NCBI RefSeq assembly: GCF_000463155.2
Contig: NZ_AWFZ01000050.1
Span: 1-64,000, forward strand
Source of the DNA: Siccibacter turicensis LMG 23730
GTDB lineage: Bacteria > Pseudomonadota > Gammaproteobacteria > Enterobacterales > Enterobacteriaceae
Reading direction: 5' to 3'
DNA: 64,000 nt
Shown piece by piece: positions 1 through 10,142 of the stretch; the stretch's first letter is position 1; every line of letters starts with the position of its first letter. The position numbers were made by a program, and so were the translations under genes. The notes below the pieces were generated by a model. That model searched no databases. It was not told the DNA's origin and saw only the letters and a list, made by a program, of their open reading frames with translations.

Positions 1-240
1 GTCGGCGTCTCGGTCGGCGTCTCGGTCGGCGTCTCGGTCGGCGTCTCGGTTGGCGTCTCGGTTGGCGTCTCGGTTGGCGTCTCGGTTGGCGTCTCGGTCG
101 GCGTCTCGGTCGGCGTCTGCGTCGGCGTCTCGGTTGGTGTCTCGGTCGGCGTCTCGGTCGGCGTCTGCGTCGGCGTCTCGGTTGGCGCTTGCGTCGGCGT
201 CTGCGTCGGCGTCTCGGTTGGCGCTTGCGTCGGTTCGACG
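1..240 (-). repeat. 12-bp tandem repeat encoding the VgrG (PTET)n tail
   Basis: Nineteen 12-bp units (plus-strand form GTCGGCGTCTCG with variants GTTGG, CTGC and CGCTTGC) fill positions 1-228, followed by a degenerate unit, and the array runs off the left edge. Read on the minus strand in the VgrG frame each unit gives four residues: ETPT, QTPT or QAPT. Units near the edge are nearly identical while those nearer the VgrG body are more varied. The unit length is a multiple of three, so gain or loss of copies changes tail length without breaking the frame. Confidence 0.95.
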
Positions 241-2366
241 GTCGGCGTCGGCGGTTCAGGCGGCCAGACCGGCATCGGTGGCAGTGGAATCGGCAGCGCC
301 ATCAAGCCAAACCCCAGTCCTGCCAGGCTTGAAAGCGCACCGAGTCCGCCCCCGCCGCCGCCGCCGCCGCCGCAGCTGTCGCCCGGGTTCAACTGAACCT
401 GACCACCCTGAATTACCACTTTGCTGGAACCTACGATCTTGATGACGCTGGCACTGATGGTCAGTTCGCCCCCGGCACTCATACTGATGGCTCCGCCGGC
501 AACCAGCGTCGCAGCGCCGCCGACCGCTACCTGATGGGCCCCGCCAACCGACATCGCGTTGTATCCGCCGACGTTAGTCATGTTGGCCCCACCAACGTTC
601 AACGAATTCGCGCCGCCGACTGACAGGGAATTTGCAGCCCCGACTATCGTGGAACGGGCCAGCCCCACCTGCAACGAGGAGAGTCCGCCGATGCATTTGC
701 TGTAGTGCAGCCCCACCATAACATCGCGGCTGACCCCGACTTTGAGGGTCGAGTTGGCACCGATGGTCTGCACCTCGTCATTTTTGGTGACGCGATCCAT
801 ATTGCGTTCGGCCTGCTCCCAGTACTGCTCGCGTCCCGGTTTGTCTTCGAAACGAATGCCGTTGAAGTTGGTGCGACCGCCGCCCACGGTACGGCTGATA
901 AGCCCGCTCTGGGTGCTGTTGACCGGCAAATCCCACGGCGGCATGGTGACGTTGTTATAGAGACTGCCGATGATCAGCGGGCGATCCGGGTCGCCGTTGA
1001 TAAAGTCGACGATCACCTCATGGCCGACGCGCGGGATGTAGATCCCACCGAAGTTGTTCCCGGCCCACGCCTGGCTGACGCGCAGCCAGCAAGAGTCAGA
1101 CTCGACGTTTTTACCGTAGCGATCCCACAGGAAGCGCACCTTGACGCGCCCATATTCATCGGTCCAGATCTCCTCCCCCGGCGGTCCAACGATAATGGCG
1201 GTCTGGGGTCCGTGGGTACGCGGACGCGGGGTCAGCGTCGGATGGCGGTAGATTTTGGTGGTTGGCTGGACGGTAAAATGCGTCTCATATTTAAATTCGT
1301 CGCCGCCGCTTAGCTGCTGGATTTCCGTTACCGTCAGGCGGCTTGAGATCACCATGTACTCGCGGTTTGCTTTCTCAACCGGGCAGCCTTCCATTTCGAA
1401 GTTACATCCGCAGACGATCCCGCGGATCTCACCCGACCCGGTGGCACGCGAGCCGATCGCCCCGCGCTCTTCCGCCCTTACACGTGCCAGCTGTTCGCCG
1501 ATGGACGGCTGCTCGTAGTCCCCCGGCCAGTGGAAGATCTCCATATCATTGAAGCTGGTTTTGCGCGGCTTGTTATCCAGCGCCAGAATATCGGCACGGG
1601 ATTTCTGAAAGTCATAATCGTTCGTTACCCAGCGACCGCTGGTGATGGTTTCCTGGGTATGGAACTGGCTGATATACTCCTCGCCCGCTTTCGGGTTATC
1701 GGACTGATAGTGGATGACGTGGTAAGCCTCGCTAAAGTAGGGCTTATGCGCGCCCACGTTATCCACCAGCACCAGCTTATGCTTGTGATCCTGATGCTCG
1801 AAAAACCAGTAAATTCCCCACTCTTCCATCAGGCGCTGGATAAAATTGAAATCCGTCTCGCCGTACTGCACCTGGTAATCCAGCTGGGGATAGCTACCGG
1901 AGAGGCGTTTTTCAAACGGGAAGTTGTAGTCGCCCAGGATCGCTTCAATAATCTCCACTACGTTTTTTTGCTGGAAGATTTTGAAGTCTGAGGTCAGATC
2001 CGAGAGATAGAGCCAGGGGCGAATGACGATCTCAAACATCGCCTGGTTAGCATCGCGTCCGATAAAACGCGCCTGCTGCACCAGACCGGAGATTTCGCGC
2101 GTGCCTCGGCCAACACCACTTATCTCGTCCAGACCGTTGCCGTCCAACTCCAGCACGACGGTCATCTCTTTACCGATAAGCGCTTTGAGATCCACATTCG
2201 ACGCCGCCTGCCAGGGAATGTCCGGATTGGCCGGCGTACGCGCGGTAAGGGTATAGGAATAAAGAGACGAGAACGCCTCTTCGCCTGATAACTGTGATAA
2301 TACCAGCGCAGGTTCGCCCAGAAGGGACGGCATCGCCGGCGAGGTTAACGTAATAGTACGCGACAT
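1..2366 (-). CDS. vgrG: VgrG (TssI) spike protein with Pro-Thr repeat tail, 3' end outside window
   Basis: T6SS spike that trimerises on the Hcp tube and carries effectors. The frame reads from an ATG at 2366 to the left edge without a stop, giving about 788 codons. Upstream AGAGG lies 6 nt before the ATG. The N-terminal gp27-like part begins [17 protein letters not shown]. The gp5/OB-fold signature follows around residues 390-465, with [29 protein letters not shown] and [21 protein letters not shown] needle-like stretch of repeated VGGAN/VGG motifs comes next. After QLNPGDSC there is a run of glycines, a hydrophobic Gly/Leu stretch, a proline-rich linker ([14 protein letters not shown]) and then [12 protein letters not shown] repeats that continue past the edge. 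Canonical VgrGs end soon after the needle, so this is an extended form; whether an effector domain follows is not visible. It is the last gene seen of the tssJ-tssK-tssL-tssM arm. Confidence 0.93.
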   Translation of the reverse strand, partial: MSRTITLTSPAMPSLLGEPALVLSQLSGEEAFSSLYSYTLTARTPANPDIPWQAASNVDLKALIGKEMTVVLELDGNGLDEISGVGRGTREISGLVQQARFIGRDANQAMFEIVIRPWLYLSDLTSDFKIFQQKNVVEIIEAILGDYNFPFEKRLSGSYPQLDYQVQYGETDFNFIQRLMEEWGIYWFFEHQDHKHKLVLVDNVGAHKPYFSEAYHVIHYQSDNPKAGEEYISQFHTQETITSGRWVTNDYDFQKSRADILALDNKPRKTSFNDMEIFHWPGDYEQPSIGEQLARVRAEERGAIGSRATGSGEIRGIVCGCNFEMEGCPVEKANREYMVISSRLTVTEIQQLSGGDEFKYETHFTVQPTTKIYRHPTLTPRPRTHGPQTAIIVGPPGEEIWTDEYGRVKVRFLWDRYGKNVESDSCWLRVSQAWAGNNFGGIYIPRVGHEVIVDFINGDPDRPLIIGSLYNNVTMPPWDLPVNSTQSGLISRTVGGGRTNFNGIRFEDKPGREQYWEQAERNMDRVTKNDEVQTIGANSTLKVGVSRDVMVGLHYSKCIGGLSSLQVGLARSTIVGAANSLSVGGANSLNVGGANMTNVGGYNAMSVGGAHQVAVGGAATLVAGGAISMSAGGELTISASVIKIVGSSKVVIQGGQVQLNPGDSCGGGGGGGGGLGALSSLAGLGFGLMALPIPLPPMPVWPPEPPTPTVEPTQAPTETPTQTPTQAPTETPTQTPTETPTETPTETPTQTPTETPTETPTETPTETPTETPTETPTETPTETPTETP

Positions 2367-2420
2367 CTTGACCTCTGATTGTCCATTAAAAATTCTCCCT
2401 GGTACTGGCACGCGTGCCAT

Positions 2421-3038
2421 TTACTTATGGATGAGTGAAATACGACGTGAATCGACAATTCGCCCATGCTGGTTCTGTTTCCAGAGCCACAAATAGCCAC
2501 CATTATTGATAACGGCGGGCCAGGCCGCCCACGGCATACAGGCCACCCCGCAGCGTTCTGACCCGGCGTAATCCTCCTCGCAGCAATCGGCAAGCAGCGC
2601 CATCAGCGCAGGCGGCTGCTTACTGCCCGATGCCGCGCAAAAGTGCGTTTCTATCAGCCGACAGGTTCGACGCAGCCGACGGGTCGATGTTATCGGCCGG
2701 GCCACCAGCGCTCTGGCAAGCCAGAACGCTAATGAATGCGTCGGTTGCAGAAACGCCTCCAGCGCCGGTTCGGGCAGCGACACATAAAGCACCGCGCCTG
2801 TGTGCATCTGTACGGCGCCGATAAGCGGCCCGGTGTGACCGGCGACTCCCGCGGGTAAGGCAAAACACCAGGGGTAGTCCTGCGTGCTGGCCTGTTGCCC
2901 ATCGCCATATTCCTTCAGCAACGTTTCAAGCGCCGTCGCGGCAGTGGCGTTCCTGCGTCGGAAACGCCAGCGCGACAGACGTCTGATGCCCGGGACGATA
3001 GGCCGGACGACGATGCGTTTTTTTCTTCTGAACCACAT
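2421..3038 (-). CDS. unrecognised small T6SS-cluster protein (205 aa)
   Basis: I do not recognise this protein. It lies between tssM and vgrG on the same strand, 5 nt after the tssM stop, so it is probably co-transcribed. The N-terminus is very basic (MWFRRKKRIVVRPIVPG, then SRWRFRRRN). The middle is hydrophobic and Pro/Leu-rich (PWCFALPAGVAGH). The C-terminal half is unusually cysteine-rich, including a CCEED motif and Cys residues near a Trp-rich stretch. No clear signal peptide is seen. The position suits an accessory Tag protein such as TagF, but the N-terminal PGxxGK signature of TagF is missing. The ATG at 3038 is preferred over an upstream TTG at 3062 that would overlap tssM by 19 nt; neither has a strong ribosome-binding site. 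Confidence 0.6.
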   Translation of the reverse strand: MWFRRKKRIVVRPIVPGIRRLSRWRFRRRNATAATALETLLKEYGDGQQASTQDYPWCFALPAGVAGHTGPLIGAVQMHTGAVLYVSLPEPALEAFLQPTHSLAFWLARALVARPITSTRRLRRTCRLIETHFCAASGSKQPPALMALLADCCEEDYAGSERCGVACMPWAAWPAVINNGGYLWLWKQNQHGRIVDSRRISLIHK

Positions 3039-3043
3039 CGGGA

Positions 3044-6000
3044 TTACTGGTCCCCGGGACAATGGAAGCGCTGCAACAGGCCCAGCAGGCTGCCATCCCC
3101 ATAGCGCAGCCCGGTAATCTCGAGGTCGACCCGGCGCTTATCGAGGCTGAAGGTCATCAGCTCACTGTCAGAAGGCTGCGGCTCAACCTTCACGGCGCGA
3201 TCGTGCAGCCGGAACAGCGCCCAGGCACCGTTGATTTGCAGGCGGCTCAGGGGCACGCTGGCTTCATCGGTGCTGGCCGATACCGGCTTCGCAAACAGTC
3301 CAATGCCGGGCCGCGCGCCAGGCCACTTCACATAGAAGGGCGTTACCGGCCCGTGGGCGTATTTGAACTTTTCACCGTCAACGGCGAGCGTCAGCTGCAT
3401 CAGACCTGGGGCGAGATGCGGCACCGTCACGCTCAGATCGAGACTCAGTTTTCGCCCCTCCTCCTGCTGGAAGAACGCCGCGCGGATCTCCGCCGCCTGC
3501 TCAAAGATTTCCAGCCCTTCGCTTTGCGCCGTTCCCTTGTAACGCCACGGGGAGGCGGAGGTATCCACTTTTCCGGCAAGATTTTTGGTGAAGTAAGCAT
3601 CCACCAGGCCGCCCGCGGCAAAGAAGCGGGTAAAGGCGCTGAGACTCACCTCTTTCTCGCTATCAGCAAAAGGATATTTCCCTTCAAGCGTGGTGCGGCA
3701 CACCTCGCCAATGCCGGAGCTGATGGCGTCGTTATTCAAGCTAACCTGCTGGATTTCTACGTTTGAGAACGCGCTCGACAGCAGAGGCTCCACCATCTCC
3801 CGGAAAGGATCAGGCCAGGTCTGGGCCTCTGCGAGCAGCTTTTTTCCGGCTTCCGTCACCGGCGGCGTGTCGCCATTTGCCATCGCGTTTTTCGAGATAA
3901 CCAGCATGGTGTACTGCTCATTGAGCAGCGCAATCATGCGGTTGAGCGGCGTCACGCCACCTGCCGCGCCGCCGCCGCGTACAAACTCGTGCAGCGCGGT
4001 AAAATGCTCATCCACACCGCTACGCACCAGTTTTTTTTGCTGGCGTTCCAGCAGAGCATCAAATTTTTTAATTCGTGACAGCGTCTGGCTGCGGTTGGTC
4101 ATTTTCAGCACGTCGCCAATGGTTTCCCCCTCCTCGCTGAGGGTGGTTTGTCTGGCGACTTCTTTTGCAAAATGGGTCAGGGGCGACGGTGACGACGCGA
4201 GCGTGCGTAGCAGCCATAGCTCGACAGACAGACCGGCGGAGACATCCTGCGACGGCTCGCGTGCGAGCGCGAGATGAACGTCAGACAGGAAGCTGCGCCA
4301 GTAGCGGGTGTAGTCGCTCAGGTAGCGCGACAGTACCTTGCCGTAGAGCTCAATTTGCTGAGAGGAGCTCACCGGCTGTCCCATCACCCAGCCATTTTCA
4401 GCCGCGAACGAGGCCACCAGCGGGAGTCCTTTTTTTTTAACCACGTCATAGTAGCCCTCCAGGGTAAACAACCCTGGAATGCCCTCTTCGTTCAGCTGCG
4501 CGTCATTGAGGGCAAACACCGGGCTGGTATCGTCCCCGCTCAGGATGGCGAGCGTCATATTCGGCGGCGCATCGCGATTAAGCAGCGTGGTTACACGCTG
4601 GTAGATGCGCTGGTCTGGCGACTGCTGGGCCAGCCGGGCACGCGCCTCGCGGATAAGTTCGACGTCGGCGGGCTGCCCGTAGCGGCGCCAGTCGTCAGGC
4701 CCGAACAGACGTCGCAGATGGCCGATAAACGCCGCGTTGGTCTGGTAAGCATCCATTTTCCCGGTGGCTTCCCAGCGGTCGGACAGTCCGTCCTCCACGG
4801 TGGTGCGATCGAACTTCCCTTCGCCGAAGATCATCAGGTAGAGCTTCAGCGCCTCATAGAGGCGATCGGGATCGCCTGCCGGGATTGCATCGCGCAGCGC
4901 CTGGGTGGTTTGCTGCTCGATCTGGGGTAGCAGCAGGCGGTGCAGCAGCGCCTCGTAGAGTCCGGTAGCGTTATTGACCATGTTGAAACCAACGTACAGC
5001 CCGTAGCGCCACATCAGTTCCGGGTTGTTCACATCCGCAGGAGACATCTGCGGTAGCGCCTGGCTTAGCGCCAACAGCTCCGGGACCAGGCTGTCATTTT
5101 TGGTTTTCACAAAGCGCCCCGCGCTGCTCTCAAGCGATGCCAGCCGGTTTTCCACGACGTCCAGATAGCCGTCATTGAGGCCGAAACTGGTCACAATGCC
5201 TTTAACAAGCACCACGGTCAGCAGAATGCCGACGGCATGTCCTGCCAGGGTCACCAGACGGTTACGGTTCGCCGCCTGCAGGTTGTAGCGCACCAGCCCC
5301 GCATCCTTAACGATCACTTCGGCAAACAGCTGCTTGAGGAAGTAGTGACGCCCGCTCCAGCTGGAAATCAGCGCCTCCTCGCCGTCCGTTCTGTCAGCCT
5401 CCCTGGCCTCGGTGGCCGGCTGACCGCTCAGGGCGCGGCGCCAGCGCTGAATAAGGGTGGAGGGGTTTGCCAGCGGCACCTCGTTCTGCTGACGCGCACT
5501 GGCAAAATAGACGCCGCGCAATGTGCTGTAGAATTGGGTTTCGTCGTAACGCGAGGCAAAAAAGACGTTCTGGAGCACCGCAGCGACGTTCTCCGTCAGG
5601 GCACGGAAATCCTGCGCCAGGGTGTACATCTTGCGGCGCTCCGCCACGGCGTACTCCTCCTGCTGGCGGGCGGAAATGGTGCTGTCGATACGCGCAGTAA
5701 GCAGCGCCAGTTCGCGATCAATATGCTGCTCGGCGACGGTGGCATTGATTTTTTCGCCATAGGGGAACGTGACGCCCCAGATCTGATCCCGCCCTTCGGC
5801 AGTCAGATCGCGGAAATAGGCCTCAAAGCCCGCCAGCCTGTCCATTTTTGTGACAATGACATAGACCGGGCAACGCACCCCCAGCGTGGTACGGATCTCA
5901 TGCAGACGGCTGCGAAGCAGCGCCCCGTAGTCGCGCAGCGCCGTCTTACTGGCGCCCATCACCTCCGCTGCACTAATCGCGACAATCACCCCATTGATGG

Positions 6001-6823
6001 CGTTGATGGGGCGATATTTGCCAATCGCATTCAGGATGCCATCCCACTCTGGCCGGGCGTCATTTGTATCGGTGAGGAGCCTGCCGGCGGTATCGACAAA
6101 CAGCGCATCGTTGGCGTACCAGCACTCGCAGTGCGCGGTTGGCGCATTTCTACCTGTGGTACGCGCCAGCTGCTCCGGCAGAGGAAACTCCTGCCCGGAC
6201 GAGACGATAAGCGAGGTTTTCCCCGCGCTTTCATTACCGATGACCAGATACCAGGGCAGCGCATCCTGCGCCACCATGAAGAAGCGACGCCAGCCGGGAA
6301 TACCGGCGCGTACCCGGCGCGTGCGAAGCGCGGCTTTGCGAATAATTGCCACCACCTCCAGCATCTCTGCCGGTGGCCGAATTTTACCTTTGCGGAATTT
6401 ATGAAAATCATCCAGCAGGTGCGGGTTGCGCGACAGCGCCAGCAGCAACAGAGCACCGGCATAGATAAGCGTCACAAAGGCGATGACGGCAATAATGATT
6501 AGCCGACGCAGGGCGCTGGTCAGCGGCCAATGTTCACCAATAAGTACAAACGGCCCCATCTCCCACACCAAAATGCACAGCGTAGCCGCGACAAGCAGGA
6601 AGAAAGGGATGCGCCAGAAGAAACGCGCAAACCAGGCACCTGCCAGCAGGATGAAGACAATGCGCGTATGTGCAGCAGCAAAAGGCCGCGTTTTGCCGAA
6701 GCCCGTGAAGGGCCCCAGATACCAGATGGCCGCCGCCAGCAAAATAAAGCAGGCGATCAGCAGTATGGTTTTCAGCGATCGTCCCGAGAACAGACGGTTT
6801 AAATAGAACATGAAGGTACTCAT
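3044..6823 (-). CDS. tssM: TssM (IcmF/VasK), T6SS inner-membrane complex ATPase-like protein
   Basis: Large inner-membrane component that joins TssL to the outer-membrane lipoprotein TssJ in the T6SS membrane complex. At 1259 aa it has the normal family length. Hydrophobic segments near residues 18-36, 55-88 and 107-130 form the N-terminal membrane region. A Walker A motif GNESAGKT is at 196-203 and a Walker B-like FVDTAGR follows, defining the cytoplasmic NTPase domain; another membrane segment follows near residue 530 and the rest is the periplasmic IcmF region ending in the TssJ-binding beta domain. The ATG overlaps the tssL stop in an ATGA arrangement, so translation is probably coupled. 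Confidence 0.96.
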   Translation of the reverse strand: MSTFMFYLNRLFSGRSLKTILLIACFILLAAAIWYLGPFTGFGKTRPFAAAHTRIVFILLAGAWFARFFWRIPFFLLVAATLCILVWEMGPFVLIGEHWPLTSALRRLIIIAVIAFVTLIYAGALLLLALSRNPHLLDDFHKFRKGKIRPPAEMLEVVAIIRKAALRTRRVRAGIPGWRRFFMVAQDALPWYLVIGNESAGKTSLIVSSGQEFPLPEQLARTTGRNAPTAHCECWYANDALFVDTAGRLLTDTNDARPEWDGILNAIGKYRPINAINGVIVAISAAEVMGASKTALRDYGALLRSRLHEIRTTLGVRCPVYVIVTKMDRLAGFEAYFRDLTAEGRDQIWGVTFPYGEKINATVAEQHIDRELALLTARIDSTISARQQEEYAVAERRKMYTLAQDFRALTENVAAVLQNVFFASRYDETQFYSTLRGVYFASARQQNEVPLANPSTLIQRWRRALSGQPATEAREADRTDGEEALISSWSGRHYFLKQLFAEVIVKDAGLVRYNLQAANRNRLVTLAGHAVGILLTVVLVKGIVTSFGLNDGYLDVVENRLASLESSAGRFVKTKNDSLVPELLALSQALPQMSPADVNNPELMWRYGLYVGFNMVNNATGLYEALLHRLLLPQIEQQTTQALRDAIPAGDPDRLYEALKLYLMIFGEGKFDRTTVEDGLSDRWEATGKMDAYQTNAAFIGHLRRLFGPDDWRRYGQPADVELIREARARLAQQSPDQRIYQRVTTLLNRDAPPNMTLAILSGDDTSPVFALNDAQLNEEGIPGLFTLEGYYDVVKKKGLPLVASFAAENGWVMGQPVSSSQQIELYGKVLSRYLSDYTRYWRSFLSDVHLALAREPSQDVSAGLSVELWLLRTLASSPSPLTHFAKEVARQTTLSEEGETIGDVLKMTNRSQTLSRIKKFDALLERQQKKLVRSGVDEHFTALHEFVRGGGAAGGVTPLNRMIALLNEQYTMLVISKNAMANGDTPPVTEAGKKLLAEAQTWPDPFREMVEPLLSSAFSNVEIQQVSLNNDAISSGIGEVCRTTLEGKYPFADSEKEVSLSAFTRFFAAGGLVDAYFTKNLAGKVDTSASPWRYKGTAQSEGLEIFEQAAEIRAAFFQQEEGRKLSLDLSVTVPHLAPGLMQLTLAVDGEKFKYAHGPVTPFYVKWPGARPGIGLFAKPVSASTDEASVPLSRLQINGAWALFRLHDRAVKVEPQPSDSELMTFSLDKRRVDLEITGLRYGDGSLLGLLQRFHCPGDQ

Positions 6824-8196
6824 TTGTAGGTCACAAAAATTTCAACCCGTCGGTTCAACGCGCGCCCTTTGGCATCATCGTTCTGACTGACAGGCTGGCG
6901 ATCGCCCATGCCCTCGATGCGGATATAGGATCCGGGTACGCCCTGGGACTGCAGCACATTCGCAACGTCGGTGGCGCGCATCTCAGAAAGCATCTGGTTA
7001 TCCGCGATGCCCGGTTTGTGGATAGGCAGCGAATCGGTATGACCGACGATAGCGACCCGACCATTTACCCGGCGTATTTCATCCGCCACGCGCTTGAGAA
7101 TGCCCATCATCTCCGGGCGAACGTTGGCCGACCCCACCTGGAACATCGCATCGCTGTGGAAAATGACTTTGCTGCGGCTGCTGGTTTCATCCACGGATAC
7201 CAGTTGCTGTTTAATCTCTTCTTTAAGCAGCACCGCCAGGCGCAGGCGCTGAGCAGGCTGCACGGTAAAGCCCTGCAACTCGCTTAAGGCAGCGATGCGC
7301 AGTTCAGCGGCGCGCTCACGTGACGCAAGCAGGTATTTACAGGTGATAAACGATCCGACGACCAACAGTACGCCGAAGAGCGCAGTCACGCGCACCGGTA
7401 CGGCATAGCGTGGCCGCTTTACCGCGCCGCGCAGGGCCAGCGCATGGGGTGACAGCGCGGCAGGAACCGTATCGCGCGTGCTTTGCAGCAGCGTCAGCAG
7501 CTGCTGGCGGATTTTAGTCAGCTGCCGCTCGCCGTTTTCAATAATGCTGTAACGTCCCTCAAGCCCGAGCCCGAGGATGCGCAGCATGATTTCCAGAACG
7601 TCGGCATACTCCTGCGGGTTAACGGACAGTCGCCCGACCAGCAGGAAAAACTTGTTGCCCCCGTCGTTGTCGCCTTCAAAGTGGTTAAGCAGGTTGCTCT
7701 GTGACCAGGAGCAGGCGAGCCCCCACGACGTGGCATGCGCGGCTTCATCCAGCGCGGTACACAGGCAATAGCGCACAATCGCCATCTTTTTCCACGGGAT
7801 GTTGGTTTCATCACACACGACGCTGAACAAGTTGATTTCATTGACCAGCGTACGCTTGAGCACGCTGGCGTGGGCGGGCGAGGGTATCGCCTCCGGCATC
7901 TCGCTCAGCGCACGTAGCAGCGGCTGTGCCGCCTCCAGCAGCGGAATGGCCGCAGCATTAACCGCCATTACTCGTTGCTGAACGCTGTCGGTTTTCACCA
8001 CCACCTCTGCCGCTGGCGCGGCAAATAGATCGGTATCGTCTGTAGCCGGACGCGGCGAGTGGCCGGAGGCAGGCCGCGAGAAGCCCTGCGACTCATTCAT
8101 CAGGAACTTGCCCAGCGCCTGAAGGCTGTCGTCATCCTGCATGGTCAAATCGGGCACAGGCACTTGCGGTGAGTCGGTCATCTGCGATTCACTCAT
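6820..8196 (-). CDS. tssL: TssL (DotU) with C-terminal OmpA peptidoglycan-binding domain
   Basis: Inner-membrane T6SS protein that binds TssM and TssK. The cytoplasmic DotU helical domain covers about residues 75-240, with the typical RYCLCTALDEAAHATSWG stretch. One membrane helix lies at about 267-290 and a periplasmic OmpA-like domain at about 330-458, with VGHTDS and the closing NRRVEIF motif. It is therefore an 'evolved' TssL that carries its own peptidoglycan anchor, 458 aa. The start ATG shares one base with the TAA of tssK (TAATG), and the stop overlaps tssM by 4 nt, so tssK, tssL and tssM are translationally linked. A second DotU-like/OmpA-like pair is encoded at 27233-29433. Confidence 0.95.
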   Translation of the reverse strand: MSESQMTDSPQVPVPDLTMQDDDSLQALGKFLMNESQGFSRPASGHSPRPATDDTDLFAAPAAEVVVKTDSVQQRVMAVNAAAIPLLEAAQPLLRALSEMPEAIPSPAHASVLKRTLVNEINLFSVVCDETNIPWKKMAIVRYCLCTALDEAAHATSWGLACSWSQSNLLNHFEGDNDGGNKFFLLVGRLSVNPQEYADVLEIMLRILGLGLEGRYSIIENGERQLTKIRQQLLTLLQSTRDTVPAALSPHALALRGAVKRPRYAVPVRVTALFGVLLVVGSFITCKYLLASRERAAELRIAALSELQGFTVQPAQRLRLAVLLKEEIKQQLVSVDETSSRSKVIFHSDAMFQVGSANVRPEMMGILKRVADEIRRVNGRVAIVGHTDSLPIHKPGIADNQMLSEMRATDVANVLQSQGVPGSYIRIEGMGDRQPVSQNDDAKGRALNRRVEIFVTYK

Positions 8197-9542
8197 TACT
8201 CACGGATCCCCCACATCTCCATACGCAGCCCCGGGAATTCCCCTGCCACGTGAAGCGCAATCGCGCCGGCGGCGGCGATGTGCTCCCAGAAAGCGCCGCT
8301 TTTTTGCAGCTCGAAATAGACATAGCCCGCGCTATAGGGAATTTGACGCGGCGGAACCGGCAAGCTTTGCAGCAGGAGGCCTGGTAAGTGAGAGCGAACC
8401 AGATCGTGCAACTGCTGGGGAGCGCTGATTTTGACCTGCGCAAAAAACTGCTGTTGCAGCACATCGACAGGCAGTTGGGCGTTGACCGCCAGCACCAGGT
8501 TGGAGAAGGAGCGTAGCTCGTGCGGCATTACCGAAGCAGACCAGATGCCGTGCCCTTTCTCATGCAGCGGGATAACCTGACCAGCGCGCACCAGGATCTG
8601 ATTAAGCAGTTCATGAACATCCTCAACCAATGGGCGGATGGACTGGTAAAGCCGGGCATGATCGTAGCCGGGTGCCGCTTTTGGACGCCGCGTCTGGGTA
8701 CGCAGGAAGGTGGAGAGCTCGCCAGCAAACTTCGCCAGCTCCTGATATAGCACGATGGGCGGCAGCTCCGGAATGGTGCGCAAATGATTAAGCACCGGCT
8801 CATATTTATTAAAAATTTGCAGCAGCAGATAGTCGACGATTTCTGCACTGGCGCTGGCCTTACCGTTGCTGCCGGTGAGATGGCTCGCCAGCATACCGGC
8901 ACGAATTTTGACCAGCCCGCTCAGGTGCGTCAGCCATTCGGTCAGCAGCGGATTGGCCGCGTAGCCGGTCACCGGTGGAATAAAATCTTCATCATGCAGC
9001 AGGACGCTGCCGTCCGGCTGAATAGCACGGATACGCGTTAGCGGGAGGCCGATCCATGACTCGGTCATCTCCTGCTCACACATCAACCTCAGGCGCATCT
9101 GGGCAAGTTGCACCGGTTTCGGCCCCTGATGCACGGCATTCGTATCGTTAATCTCATCTTCCAGCGCGCAAAAACGCGCCAGGGAGCGTGTATCGTAAGG
9201 ATCGAAAATCGTTTCGTCGCTGTTGTCGAGGCGCAGCGGAACCGCCAGACAAATAACCTGACCCAGGTGCTCCGGGGTCACCGTCAGCGGTTCGGGTGCA
9301 TCAGCATGCCCCGGGAAATCGAAAGGCGTTCCGTCAGGTAGTACGCCTCTTCCGGATCGTAATACCAGTTTGCCGTAAGCGAGTGCCTCGGGGTCGATTT
9401 CATATTGCGCAAACCCCCAAAAGAAGGGAGTAATTGTCGCAGCGCGTTTATGCGCAAAATATTCAAAATAGCGCTCTTGCTGCTGAAATAGTTGCGGACG
9501 AAGAAATAACCCTTCACTCCAGATGACTTTATTTGTTCTCAC
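8196..9542 (-). CDS. tssK: TssK baseplate protein
   Basis: Baseplate subunit that links the TssF-TssG wedge to the membrane complex through TssL and TssM. It is 448 aa, normal for the family, with the conserved start KVIWSEGLFLRPQLFQQQER (the W.EG...PQ.FQ signature). The C-terminal receptor-binding part ends near the TssL start. The initiation codon is GTG at 9542, preceded by AAGGAAGTGG; no ATG fits the conserved N-terminus. It begins 4 nt after the tssJ stop in the order tssJ-tssK-tssL-tssM. Confidence 0.95.
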   Translation of the reverse strand: MRTNKVIWSEGLFLRPQLFQQQERYFEYFAHKRAATITPFFWGFAQYEIDPEALAYGKLVLRSGRGVLPDGTPFDFPGHADAPEPLTVTPEHLGQVICLAVPLRLDNSDETIFDPYDTRSLARFCALEDEINDTNAVHQGPKPVQLAQMRLRLMCEQEMTESWIGLPLTRIRAIQPDGSVLLHDEDFIPPVTGYAANPLLTEWLTHLSGLVKIRAGMLASHLTGSNGKASASAEIVDYLLLQIFNKYEPVLNHLRTIPELPPIVLYQELAKFAGELSTFLRTQTRRPKAAPGYDHARLYQSIRPLVEDVHELLNQILVRAGQVIPLHEKGHGIWSASVMPHELRSFSNLVLAVNAQLPVDVLQQQFFAQVKISAPQQLHDLVRSHLPGLLLQSLPVPPRQIPYSAGYVYFELQKSGAFWEHIAAAGAIALHVAGEFPGLRMEMWGIRE

Positions 9543-9545
9543 GGC

Positions 9546-10070
9546 TTAATCCACTTCCTTGATAGTGATCGCTAATGGTTCAATACCCACCTGCAATACG
9601 GTCGAACCTTCCGGTAACCACCTGATATACCAGGGACGATTATCCTTACGTTTAATCGGCCAGGTTTTAATCGCGTCGGCATGGTTAATATCCCGATAGG
9701 CGACAACGACGCCCAGGGCAACAGCGTCCGGCGCAGGTGTTAATTCCATTTCGCGCTTCTCGCCGGGCTTAATCATTCCTTCATAAATTTTTTGGGTTTG
9801 TGTCAGAAGTTCAGGATCGCTGGCTTCGCTAATAGTGAAATAATCACTCATGGCAAACGCATCTGTACTTTTCAGCTCGTATATACGGACGCTGACCGGA
9901 CTCGCCTGCCCTTTCTCATTAGGATTAATTTTTTTGGAGGCCAGGAGTTCAAGCTCCAGGCTTCCTTCTTTTTTAGCAGGCGCACTACTACAGGCGCTTA
10001 TTTGCAATACGCACCCTGATAGCAACACGCCATAAACCACCAGGCGAATCTGTTTTAATAACCTTTCCAT
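9546..10070 (-). CDS. tssJ: TssJ (SciN-type) outer-membrane lipoprotein
   Basis: Outer-membrane lipoprotein that anchors the T6SS membrane complex to the outer membrane by binding TssM. The N-terminus MERLLKQIRLVVYGVLLSG is a signal sequence ending in lipobox ISAC, with the lipidated Cys around residue 27. The mature part has the TssJ features LELELLASKKINPN, SPVRIYEL-type strands and IKPGEKREMELTP. The ATG at 10070 has GGAGAA 10 nt upstream; a longer reading with 12 extra residues lacks a better start. It follows the hcp terminator, so hcp and the tssJ arm may be separate transcription units. Confidence 0.92.
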   Translation of the reverse strand: MERLLKQIRLVVYGVLLSGCVLQISACSSAPAKKEGSLELELLASKKINPNEKGQASPVSVRIYELKSTDAFAMSDYFTISEASDPELLTQTQKIYEGMIKPGEKREMELTPAPDAVALGVVVAYRDINHADAIKTWPIKRKDNRPWYIRWLPEGSTVLQVGIEPLAITIKEVD

Positions 10071-10142
10071 GTCATACGTTCTCCATGCGCAAAGCGCTAT
10101 CCGCAATACGAGGCAAGACCATGCATTGCGTGATAGTGCCTG

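Noticed and set aside
50-442. Plus-strand Ser/Ala/Arg-rich ORF at the left edge
   Set aside because: It is the antisense reading of the VgrG tail repeat; the VgrG frame is open across the whole region with conserved domains.
5237-6502. Long plus-strand ORF of 421 codons within tssM
   Set aside because: It is antisense to the conserved TssM frame and has no recognisable protein features; GC-rich coding DNA often leaves such open shadows.
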